Source of the DNA: a bacterium
Lineage (GTDB): Bacteria > Desulfobacterota > Anaeroferrophillalia > Anaeroferrophillales > Anaeroferrophillaceae
Direction of reading: 5' to 3'
Length of the DNA stretch: 5,575 nt
Assembly: GCA_029940125.1 (NCBI GenBank)
Contig: JAOZRP010000180.1
Location: 1-5,575 of the forward strand
The notes under the pieces are model-generated. The model saw nothing but the letters and a program-made list of their open reading frames with translations, was not told where the DNA came from and did not search any database. Shown here one piece after another: positions 1-5,114 of this stretch (position 1 is its first letter; every line of letters begins with the position of its first letter). Made by a program: the position numbers and the translations under genes.

Positions 1-50
1 TGAGCCAAGCCCGAACATCCTTAAGTGTTCCCGACAATTTCTTGTTTTTT

Positions 51-108
51 GTACCTCTCAAGGGGGTACTGAAAAGAGTGACAGCATTTCAGGCGTAAGG
101 TACTAAAA
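51..108 (+). promoter_or_regulatory. Possible structured leader of thi4 with alternative pairings
   Basis: This stretch upstream of thi4 contains mutually exclusive pairings. GTACCT (51-56) can pair fully with AGGTAC (98-103), enclosing a second stem of CTGAAA (69-74) with TTTCAG (87-92). Alternatively 51-58 can fold locally onto 62-69 with two G-T wobbles and a CAA loop. The decamers GGTACTGAAA (65-74) and GGTACTAAAA (99-108) are near-identical direct repeats 34 bases apart, which would also suit a protein binding site. No known riboswitch consensus is recognisable. Pairings of this length can arise by chance, so a regulatory role is inference from position only. Confidence 0.25.
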
Positions 109-130
109 TAGTTCAGCTTGGCATAAACTA

Positions 131-160
131 GGGAGGGGGAGGGGAAACCCTCCCCCTGCC
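131..160 (+). other. Strong G/C hairpin with GAAA tetraloop in thi4 leader
   Basis: Bases 134-143 pair perfectly with 148-157 (ten pairs, nine of them in the run GGGGGAGGG with CCCTCCCCC), closing a GAAA loop of the GNRA class. After one G-G mismatch two more G-C pairs follow (131-132 with 159-160). No T-run follows, so it is not a standard intrinsic terminator. It lies about 70 bases before the thi4 start codon. It might stabilise the 5' end of the mRNA, be a regulatory hairpin, or mark a processing site. The G-rich strand alone could compete with the hairpin by forming a two-layer G-quadruplex. Confidence 0.6.
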
Positions 161-229
161 CCATTATTGCTTCGGAATACCGGATAATAGTGAAAAAGGC
201 AGAGATTTTGAAAAGGAAGGAAAGACATT

Positions 230-1015
230 ATGGCTCTTGATGAAGTTTTGATTTCCCGGGCGATAATCGACCGCTATCACCAGAAGCTGGTGGATAATCT
301 GAATCTTGATGTGGCCATTGTCGGCGGCGGTCCAGCCGGTCTGGTTGCTGCCTACTACCTGGCCAAGGCCGGGAAAAAGGTGGCCATGTATGAACGCAAG
401 CTCAGCATCGGCGGCGGCATGTGGGGCGGCGGCATGATGTTCAACGAAATTGTCGTCCAAGAGGAAGGCCTGCGGATCCTGGATGAATTTGGTGTCCGCT
501 ACGAGGAATATGAATCAGGGTATTATACCGCCAGTTCCATTGAATCGGTGGCGATCCTGTTGGCGAAGGCCTGCCAGGCCGGGGCGGTGATTTTCAATCT
601 TTTTTCGGTTGAAGATGTTATGGTTCGTGACGACCGGGTCTGTGGTCTGGTTTTGAACTGGTCGCCGGTGGAGATGGCTGGTCTGCATGTTGATCCACTG
701 GTGGTCAGGACCAAGTATGTTGTTGACGCCACCGGTCATGATGCCGAAGTGATTGATGTTATCCAGCGAAAAGCCGGGTTTGACCTGCTGACCGAAACTG
801 GCCGGATCATGGGTGAAAAGTCCCTGTGGGCCGAGGTTGCCGAACAGGCGACGGTTGACAATACCAGGGAAGTGTATCCCGGAACCTTTGTGGCGGGAAT
901 GGCGGCCAATGCCACCTTCGGGGCCAACCGCATGGGGCCGGTTTTCGGCGGCATGCTGCTTTCCGGGGAACGGGTGGCCAAAACCATTATCGGACTTTTG
1001 GATGCCGGGAAGTAA
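230..1015 (+). CDS. thi4: Thiazole synthase Thi4, sulfide-dependent type
   Basis: Makes the thiazole half of thiamine (ADP-thiazole) from NAD, glycine and a sulfur source in the cytoplasm, replacing the ThiG/ThiS/ThiH route. The 261-residue product has an N-terminal Rossmann dinucleotide motif VGGGPAGL (31-38), the GGGMWGGG loop (61-68), and the C-terminal MGPVFGGMLLSG motif (235-246). Where the yeast enzyme carries the sacrificial sulfur-donor cysteine, this one reads MAGLHVDPL with His153. Archaeal enzymes with that histidine, such as the one from Methanocaldococcus jannaschii, use free sulfide and turn over repeatedly, so a sulfide-dependent enzyme (EC 2.4.2.59) is expected here. Length is normal for prokaryotic Thi4. 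The ATG at 230 follows AAGGA (217-221) by eight bases. The gene overlaps the start of the next by 14 bases, suggesting translational coupling. Family assignment is very sure; the sulfide dependence is inferred from the one residue. Confidence 0.95.
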   Translation: MALDEVLISRAIIDRYHQKLVDNLNLDVAIVGGGPAGLVAAYYLAKAGKKVAMYERKLSIGGGMWGGGMMFNEIVVQEEGLRILDEFGVRYEEYESGYYTASSIESVAILLAKACQAGAVIFNLFSVEDVMVRDDRVCGLVLNWSPVEMAGLHVDPLVVRTKYVVDATGHDAEVIDVIQRKAGFDLLTETGRIMGEKSLWAEVAEQATVDNTREVYPGTFVAGMAANATFGANRMGPVFGGMLLSGERVAKTIIGLLDAGK

Positions 1016-2054
1016 AACAGCCGTTTTTCGCGTTCTTGACGCGAACCTGAATCGACTGCGTGAGGGTTTGCGGGTGGTGGAAGAATACTGCCGCCTGGTG
1101 CAGAATGATGTCTCGTTCAAACAGCTGAAGGAAATCCGCCACCGGGCGCAAAAGCTGTATTCCCCGGAGCTGGAGTCTTTATGTCTTCAAGCCCGGCAGG
1201 CCGATAATGACGTGGGCAGCCGGACGTACAGTGCCTCCGAAGCCGCCCGGGAGAATTTCCTGGCGGTGGTGCAGGCAGGATTGAAAAGGGCCCAGGAAGC
1301 CGGCCGGGTTATTGAGGAATATGCCAAGATCATCCAGGAGGACGATGTTTCCCGGCGGGCCAAAGAATTGCGTTTTTCCCTCTATACCCTGGAGAAAAAG
1401 CTGATCGTATCCCGGCGGGACAAGGTTGTCGCCTGGTTTGACCGCTGTCGGCGCAGTACTCTTTACCTGGTGGTTGATGAAGCGTTTTATCAGGGTCATG
1501 ATCTGCTGGCTGATTTGAAGGCGGCGTTGACCGCCGGCGTTGGTCTGCTGCAGCTGCGGCAGAAGCATGCCACCGACCGGCATTTTCTGGACCTGGCCCG
1601 CCGCTGCAAGGCCCTGTGCGCGGCCTTCCAGGTACCGTTCATTGTCAATGATCGTCCCGACATTGCCCGACTCGCGGCCGCCGACGGCCTGCACCTGGGG
1701 CAGGATGATCTGGATATTGCCGCTGCCCGCTTGGTTGTCGGTGAGGAGATGCCCATCGGTCGCTCCACTCATTCTCTGGAGCAGGCCCTGGCGGCGGTGG
1801 ATGAAGGGGCCGACTATCTGGGCTTCGGCCCGGTGTTCGCGACGCCGAGCAAGGAAAATCCGGATCCCGTGGTAGGTATTGACGGCCTGCGAGAGGTGGT
1901 TTCCCGGGTTTCTCTTCCGGTGGTGGCCATCGGCGGCATTGACCGGGAAAACATCGCTGCGGTTCGCGATGCCGGACCGGCGGGCATTGCGGTCATCCGG
2001 GCGATCCTGGCCAGCAGTGATTTCGCTCAGGCAGCCCGTGGCCTGCTGAATTGA
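1002..2054 (+). CDS. thiE: ThiD2-ThiE fusion: HMP-P kinase and thiamine-phosphate synthase
   Basis: A two-domain cytoplasmic enzyme of 350 residues. Residues 1 to about 140 match the ThiD2 family, with the signature VLDANLNRLREGLRVVEEY (11-29) and a second helical motif RAQEAGRVIEEYAK (96-109). ThiD2 has been described as a strictly monofunctional HMP-phosphate kinase, often fused to ThiE. Residues about 152-350 are a complete ThiE TIM barrel with QLRQK (184-188), VNDRPD (215-220), DGLHLGQDD (228-236), STH (255-257), DYLGFGPVFAT (271-281) and VAIGGI (308-313). It joins HMP-PP to thiazole phosphate to give thiamine phosphate. The frame stays open upstream into thi4, but the ATG at 1002 is preferred because the ThiD2 homology begins just after it; GGA at 992-994 is a weak ribosome site, and coupling to thi4 probably drives initiation. 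No separate thiD is present in the window. Confidence 0.92.
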   Translation: MPGSKTAVFRVLDANLNRLREGLRVVEEYCRLVQNDVSFKQLKEIRHRAQKLYSPELESLCLQARQADNDVGSRTYSASEAARENFLAVVQAGLKRAQEAGRVIEEYAKIIQEDDVSRRAKELRFSLYTLEKKLIVSRRDKVVAWFDRCRRSTLYLVVDEAFYQGHDLLADLKAALTAGVGLLQLRQKHATDRHFLDLARRCKALCAAFQVPFIVNDRPDIARLAAADGLHLGQDDLDIAAARLVVGEEMPIGRSTHSLEQALAAVDEGADYLGFGPVFATPSKENPDPVVGIDGLREVVSRVSLPVVAIGGIDRENIAAVRDAGPAGIAVIRAILASSDFAQAARGLLN

Positions 2055-2059
2055 GATGT

Positions 2060-2136
2060 TGGTTTTTAGCGGCATGGTGAGGGTTTTTTTACCCAAGTTG
2101 AGCTTTTGGCCGTTAGCGATTAGCCGTGAAAAACCA
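2060..2136. repeat. Discontinuous inverted repeat just after thiE
   Basis: TGGTTTTT (2060-2067) is the exact reverse complement of AAAAACCA (2129-2136). After a two-by-two internal mismatch, CGGC (2070-2073) pairs with GCCG (2123-2126). The enclosed 49 bases include GGGT-T6-ACCC (2081-2094) and the first heptamer array. It starts six bases after the thiE stop, so it could protect or end the thi4-thiE transcript. The arms are far apart and no terminal T-run follows, so it is not a standard terminator. It could equally be the remnant of a small repeat element. Confidence 0.45.
2100..2127 (-). repeat. Degenerate heptamer array, four units
   Basis: Four consecutive seven-base units, read on the - strand as ACGGCTA, ATCGCTA, ACGGCCA and AAAGCTC, share the pattern A-N-N-G-C-Y-N in strict register. 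The array overlaps the right arm of the inverted repeat after thiE. The same pattern recurs on the + strand just before thiC (2323-2364). The degeneracy of the units makes chance a real possibility for either array alone. Confidence 0.45.
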
Positions 2137-2186
2137 GGACGTTATGTTTATGAGAACCAATGCCTGATGGGTGGAACTTGTAATAG

Positions 2187-2207
2187 TTAATGTCATGTAA
2201 TCATTAA
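2187..2207. repeat. Inverted repeat TTAATG/CATTAA, possible operator
   Basis: TTAATG (2187-2192) and CATTAA (2202-2207) form a perfect six-base inverted repeat with a nine-base spacer, in the most A/T-rich part of the gap upstream of thiC. The arm-to-arm distance is 15 bases, about one and a half helical turns. The base composition suits a promoter or operator region, but no promoter boxes can be assigned around it, and arms this short can occur by chance. Confidence 0.25.
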
Positions 2208-2249
2208 GTAAAGTGGGCTTAACGCCCGCAACCCAAACTTATTTCACCG

Positions 2250-2281
2250 CGAAGCGCACGAAGCACACGAAGAAAGCGAAG
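2250..2281 (+). repeat. Nine-base tandem repeat, CGAAGNNNN
   Basis: CGAAG starts at 2250, 2259, 2268 and 2277, an exact nine-base period giving three full units (CGAAGCGCA, CGAAGCACA, CGAAGAAAG) and a partial fourth. It is preceded by TTTCACCG. The array is non-coding and lies about 100 bases before thiC. CACGAAG-type arrays of this look are, from memory, scattered in intergenic DNA of several environmental proteobacterial genomes; that link is a recollection and needs a genome search. Confidence 0.6.
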
Positions 2282-2322
2282 TCGTAATGTGATAATTACA
2301 GCGTTTTTGTCACGGAAGTTCA

Positions 2323-2364
2323 GGCGCAGGCTGCTAAAAGCCGAGGGCTGACTGCTGATTGATT
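2323..2364 (+). repeat. Degenerate heptamer array before thiC, six units
   Basis: Consecutive seven-base units GGCGCAG, GCTGCTA, AAAGCCG, AGGGCTG, ACTGCTG and ATTGATT mostly carry GC at positions four and five followed by T or C. This is the same pattern as the array at 2100-2127, but on the opposite strand. It ends 17 bases before the thiC start codon at 2382, so it would be part of the thiC leader. Whether it is a functional leader sequence or a passive repeat cannot be told from one copy. Confidence 0.4.
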
Positions 2365-2372
2365 CACGCGAG

Positions 2373-2377
2373 AAGGA
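2373..2377 (+). promoter_or_regulatory. thiC ribosome binding site
   Basis: AAGGA stands four bases before the ATG at 2382 and seven bases before a second ATG at 2385. The second spacing is the more usual one, so the protein may begin at 2385 as MTQL rather than MMTQL. The difference is one residue. Confidence 0.6.
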
Positions 2378-2381
2378 AAAG

Positions 2382-3698
2382 ATGATGACTCAATTAATTG
2401 CCGCGCGTCAGGGAAAACTGACGCCGCAGATGGAATATGTGCTGGGCGATGAACCGATTTCCGCCCAGGCCTTGCAGGCCGGTCTTGCCGAGGGCAGCAT
2501 CGTGATTCCGGCAAACCGCAACCATCAGGGGCTTACCCCCTATGGCATCGGGCGGGGGCTGCGGGTTAAGGTTAATGCCAATATTGGCACGTCTTCCGAC
2601 CTGCTGAGCCTGGAGGGTGAGCTGGAGAAGCTGCAGGCGGCCATTGACAGCGGTGCCCACGCGGTGATGGATCTCAGCACCGGTGGGGACATCAATCATG
2701 TCCGCCGGGAGATTCTTTCCCGCTGCTCCGTACCTTTGGGCACCGTTCCCATTTACCAGGCGGTCACCGAGGGGGTGAAGCGCCGGGGTTTTCTGGGCAA
2801 GATCACCGTCGATGATTTTTTCGCCGCCGTGGAAACCCAGGCTGAAGACGGGGTTGACTTCATGACCATTCATTGCGGGGTTACCCTGCGAACGCTGGAA
2901 GCCCTGCGGCGCAGCGGCCGGATCACCGATGTGGTCAGCCGCGGCGGTGCCTTTCTGGTTGAATGGATGATCTATAACAACCGCGAGAATCCTTTCTATG
3001 AGCATTATGACCGCCTGCTGGAACTGGCCTGTGACTATGATGTGACCTTGAGCCTGGGCGACGGCCTGCGTCCCGGCTGCCTGGCGGACGCCACGGACCG
3101 CCCGCAGGTTCAGGAACTGATCTACCTTGGCGAACTGACGGAAAGGGCCTGGGATGCCGGCGTGCAGGTGATGATTGAAGGGCCCGGCCACGTGCCCATC
3201 GACCAGATTGAGGCCAACATTTTGCTGGAAAAGAAGCTGTGCAAGGGAGCGCCTTTCTACGTTCTCGGTCCCCTGGTTACCGATGTCGCCCCCGGTTATG
3301 ATCATGTGGTGGGGGCCATCGGCGGGGCGATTGCCGCTCAGGCGGGAGCGGATTTCCTCTGCTATGTAACCCCGGCCGAACACCTGAAACTGCCGGATGT
3401 GGATGATGTCAGGGAAGGGGTCATCGCTTCCCGGATTGCCGCCCATGCCGCGGACATTGCCCATGGTCTTCCCGGGGCTCTGGAATGGGACAATAAAATG
3501 GCGGCCAAGCGCAAGCAGCTGGACTGGGAGGGACAGATTTCCCTGGCCATTGATCCGCAGAAAGCCAGGCGCTTTCGTGAAAGCGCCCCACCGGCCGATC
3601 AGCAGGTCTGCAGCATGTGTGGGGAATTCTGCGCCATTAAAAAACTTGAATCGTATTTGCATCCCGAGAAAAAGAAGGAAAAAGAATGGAACCAATGA
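2382..3698 (+). CDS. thiC: ThiC, HMP-phosphate synthase (phosphomethylpyrimidine synthase)
   Basis: Radical-SAM enzyme that rearranges aminoimidazole ribotide (AIR) into HMP-phosphate, the pyrimidine half of thiamine. The 438-residue protein is the short form, without the long N-terminal domain of the E. coli or plant enzymes. Visible family motifs are NANIGTSS (66-73), MDLSTGGDI (96-104), TVPIYQA (121-127), MTIHCGV (161-167), SRGG (186-189), SLGDGLRPG (224-232), MIEGPGHVP (264-272), LGPLVTDVAPGYDH (295-308) and GADFLCYVTPAEHL (322-335). The C-terminal cluster motif reads CSMCGEFC (Cys410, 413, 417), a CX2CX3C spacing rather than the CX2CX4C of E. coli ThiC. The lysine-rich tail overlaps hisI. 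The paralog BzaF, which turns AIR into hydroxybenzimidazole for anaerobic B12 synthesis, is close in sequence and cannot be fully excluded, but thiamine genes next door favour ThiC. A start at 2385 is possible. Confidence 0.93.
   Translation: MMTQLIAARQGKLTPQMEYVLGDEPISAQALQAGLAEGSIVIPANRNHQGLTPYGIGRGLRVKVNANIGTSSDLLSLEGELEKLQAAIDSGAHAVMDLSTGGDINHVRREILSRCSVPLGTVPIYQAVTEGVKRRGFLGKITVDDFFAAVETQAEDGVDFMTIHCGVTLRTLEALRRSGRITDVVSRGGAFLVEWMIYNNRENPFYEHYDRLLELACDYDVTLSLGDGLRPGCLADATDRPQVQELIYLGELTERAWDAGVQVMIEGPGHVPIDQIEANILLEKKLCKGAPFYVLGPLVTDVAPGYDHVVGAIGGAIAAQAGADFLCYVTPAEHLKLPDVDDVREGVIASRIAAHAADIAHGLPGALEWDNKMAAKRKQLDWEGQISLAIDPQKARRFRESAPPADQQVCSMCGEFCAIKKLESYLHPEKKKEKEWNQ
3674..3679 (+). promoter_or_regulatory. 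hisI ribosome binding site inside thiC
   Basis: GAAGGA lies six bases before the ATG at 3686 and 15 bases before the in-frame ATG at 3695, so it supports 3686 as the hisI start. It sits within the lysine and glutamate codons of the thiC C-terminal tail, so that tail also serves as the translation signal for hisI. Confidence 0.65.
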
Positions 3699-4072
3699 AT
3701 TTTGCCAAAATGGATGGCCTGATCACCGTGGTGGCTCAGGATTATGAAACCGATGAAGTGCTGATGGTGGCTTTTATGAACCAGGAGGCCTGGGAGGAAA
3801 CCCTGGCCACCAGAAAGGCCTGCTATTTCAGCCGTTCCAGAAACCGGCTCTGGCGCAAAGGTGAAGAGTCGGGCAACGTGCAGCTGGTCAAGGAAATCCT
3901 GGTTGACTGCGACCGGGACGCGGTGGTGATGAAGGTGGAACAGATTGGCGGGGCTGCCTGTCACACCGGCTACAACAGCTGCTTCTATACCAGGATCAAC
4001 CCCGACGGCTCGGAAACCATTATCAAGGATGCCAAGGTTTTTGATCCGGATGAGGTTTACGGAAAAAAATAA
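3686..4072 (+). CDS. hisI: Phosphoribosyl-AMP cyclohydrolase HisI
   Basis: Third step of histidine synthesis: opens the purine ring of phosphoribosyl-AMP to give ProFAR precursor PR-formimino-AICAR-P, in the cytoplasm. The 128-residue protein has the expected motifs: MVAFMNQEAW (27-36), SRSRNRLWRKGEESGN (49-64), the metal-binding DCDRDA (74-79) and ACHTGYNSCF (91-100), whose Cys92 and Cys99, with Cys75, match the zinc ligands of the family. It is monofunctional: there is no fused HisE (PR-ATP pyrophosphatase) domain, so hisE must lie elsewhere. The start at 3686 overlaps thiC by 13 bases and is backed by GAAGGA at 3674-3679; an alternative ATG at 3695 would give a four-base ATGA overlap but has poor ribosome-site spacing. 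The overlap suggests coupled translation with thiC. Confidence 0.95.
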   Translation: MEPMNFAKMDGLITVVAQDYETDEVLMVAFMNQEAWEETLATRKACYFSRSRNRLWRKGEESGNVQLVKEILVDCDRDAVVMKVEQIGGAACHTGYNSCFYTRINPDGSETIIKDAKVFDPDEVYGKK

Positions 4073-4084
4073 CAGGGAGAGATT

Positions 4085-4954
4085 ATGAAACTTCGTTTAG
4101 GTATTCCGAAAGGTTCGCTCCAGGAGGCGACCATTGATCTGTTTAAAAATGCCGGGTACCGGATCCGTACCAGTTCCCGGTCCTATTTTCCCACCATCAA
4201 CGACCCCGACATCGAGTGCATGTTGATTCGCGCCCAGGAAATGGCCCGCTACGTGGAGAGCGGCATTCTTGACGCCGGGATCACCGGGCACGACTGGGTG
4301 GTGGAAAACGATGCCAAGGTGCTGGAGCTGACGGAGCTGCAGTACGCCAAGGCGACGCTCAACAAGGTGCGCTGGGTGCTGGCGGCCAAAAAGGACGGTC
4401 CGATTCGTTCGGTCAATGATCTGGAAGGAAAGACCGTGGCCACGGAAGTGGTGAACCTGGCGACCCGGTACCTGCAGGAAAAAGGCGTCAAGGCCAGGGT
4501 TGAGTATTCCTATGGCGCCACCGAGGTGAAAGTTCCCCACCTTGCCGACGCCATCATTGAAATCACCGAAACCGGTTCATCCCTGCGGGCCAATGATCTG
4601 GAAATCATTGATACGGTTCTGGAAACCTCAACCGTGTTCATTGCCAACCAGAAATCCTATGGGGATGCCTGGAAAAAAGAGAAAATCGATCGTCTGATCA
4701 TGTTGCTGCAGGGGGCGCTGGAAGCCCGGACCCGGGTTGGCTTCACCTTCAACGTCAGGCGTGAGCAGCTGGAGGAGGCCATTGCCGCCCTTCCCCCTGA
4801 CAAGGTGCCGACCATTTCCCAGCTGGTTGACGACGAATGGGTGGATGTTTTTGTGGTTCTGCGACAGGCGGTGGTTCGGGACCTTATTCCCGAGCTGAAG
4901 GCCCGGGGGGCTAAAAGCATCGTTGAATTTCCCTTGAGCAAATATATTGATTAA
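4085..4954 (+). CDS. hisG: ATP phosphoribosyltransferase HisG, long form
   Basis: Catalyses the first committed step of histidine synthesis, joining ATP and PRPP to phosphoribosyl-ATP. At 289 residues it is the long (HisG-L) form: catalytic domain about 1-210 with LGIPKGSL (5-12), GILDAGITGHDW (60-71) and the PRPP-binding stretch ETGSSLRAN (162-170), then a C-terminal ACT-like domain (about 211-289). In this family that domain mediates feedback inhibition by histidine, and the long form is an autonomous hexamer that needs no HisZ partner. The ATG at 4085 follows AGGGAG (4074-4079) by five bases and lies 12 bases after the hisI stop, so it is clearly in the same operon. It is the last gene of the thiC-hisI-hisG unit, followed by a probable terminator. 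Nothing is truncated or unusual. Confidence 0.96.
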   Translation: MKLRLGIPKGSLQEATIDLFKNAGYRIRTSSRSYFPTINDPDIECMLIRAQEMARYVESGILDAGITGHDWVVENDAKVLELTELQYAKATLNKVRWVLAAKKDGPIRSVNDLEGKTVATEVVNLATRYLQEKGVKARVEYSYGATEVKVPHLADAIIEITETGSSLRANDLEIIDTVLETSTVFIANQKSYGDAWKKEKIDRLIMLLQGALEARTRVGFTFNVRREQLEEAIAALPPDKVPTISQLVDDEWVDVFVVLRQAVVRDLIPELKARGAKSIVEFPLSKYID

Positions 4955-4956
4955 AT

Positions 4957-4988
4957 CCGGCTGAGCGCCGGCTGCCTTTCTTTGTTTT
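4957..4988 (+). terminator. Probable terminator after hisG
   Basis: CCGGC (4957-4961) pairs with GCCGG (4967-4971) around a five-base loop, starting two bases after the hisG stop. A T-rich tail (CTTTCTTTGTTTT, 4976-4988) follows after a few bases. The stem is short but all G/C. GCCGCCGG at 4989-4996 could pair with it alternatively. Its position and the new promoter downstream support an operon end here, although the T-tract is interrupted. Confidence 0.55.
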
Positions 4989-5009
4989 GCCGCCGGTTGG
5001 ATAAAAGGC

Positions 5010-5038
5010 TTGACAAAAATGCCGGATTTTGGTAGCTG
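5010..5038 (+). promoter_or_regulatory. Likely sigma-70 promoter of rpsT
   Basis: A perfect -35 box TTGACA (5010-5015) is followed, after 17 bases, by TAGCTG (5033-5038), preceded by TG-N (5030-5032) as in extended -10 promoters. The -10 box itself matches poorly. The site lies between the hisG terminator and rpsT, leaving a leader of roughly 70 bases, which fits separate transcription of this ribosomal protein gene. Confidence 0.5.
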
Positions 5039-5098
5039 CACAACTCAAATCTCAATTTACCGCCCGATGTTTGTTTTTGAACGATACGGGTTTTAATC

Positions 5099-5108
5099 AG
5101 GAGGAGGT
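5099..5108 (+). promoter_or_regulatory. Very strong rpsT ribosome binding site
   Basis: AGGAGGAGGT contains a full anti-16S match (AGGAGGT, 5102-5108) six bases before the TTG at 5115. It fixes that TTG as the start codon, because no in-frame ATG or GTG lies at a suitable distance and the S20 N-terminus (MANHKSA) begins exactly there. Confidence 0.85.
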
Positions 5109-5114
5109 TAACCC

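Larger units (their letters stand above)
2055..2381. other. Gene-free 327-base gap between thiE and thiC, repeat-rich
   Basis: No coding frame of credible length or composition crosses this gap. From left to right it holds a discontinuous inverted repeat (2060-2136), a degenerate heptamer array (2100-2127), a more A/T-rich stretch (about 2138-2212) with a TTAATG/CATTAA inverted repeat (2187-2192 with 2202-2207), a small GGGC/GCCC hairpin (2213-2229), a nine-base tandem repeat (2250-2281), GTAAT/ATTAC arms (2284-2299), and a second heptamer array (2323-2364). The thiC promoter must lie here if thiC is not transcribed from thi4, but I could not fix -35 and -10 boxes. I found no convincing TPP riboswitch and no classical terminator with a T-run directly after a stem. 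Confidence 0.7.

Noticed and set aside
13..30. GAACA-N8-TGTTC inverted repeat at the window's left edge.
   Set aside because: Five-base arms with no associated gene in view; it could be an operator or the end of an upstream unit, but cannot be supported.
78..109. GTGACA with TAAAAT as a thi4 promoter.
   Set aside because: The spacer is 20 bases; using TACTAA instead restores 17 bases but matches the -10 consensus poorly. Not assignable.
115..137. CAGCTTGGCATAAACTAGGGAG, faintly like the 3' half of a TPP riboswitch.
   Set aside because: The expected pairing around the TAAT-type loop is missing and no CTGAGA half lies upstream.
813..1001. Upstream extension of the thiD2-thiE frame inside thi4.
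   Set aside because: The extension translates thi4 out of frame and has no family similarity; ThiD2 homology begins right after the ATG at 1002.
1179..2096. A 305-codon open frame on the - strand opposite thiE.
   Set aside because: No recognisable protein family, and it is fully explained by the G/C-rich third positions of the thiE gene.
2148..2175. TGAGAACC followed by GCCTGATGGG, resembling TPP riboswitch core blocks.
   Set aside because: The spacing is wrong, the flanking P1 and P5 stems are absent, and no GCGTAGGGA-like block follows. It looks like a chance resemblance.
2284..2299. GTAAT/ATTAC inverted repeat in the thiC leader.
   Set aside because: Five-base arms with a six-base spacer are too short to claim as an operator without conservation data.
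2394..3695. A long open frame of 433 codons on the - strand opposite thiC.
   Set aside because: It mirrors thiC codon bias; the + strand frame has all ThiC motifs and a ribosome site, so the antisense frame is a shadow.
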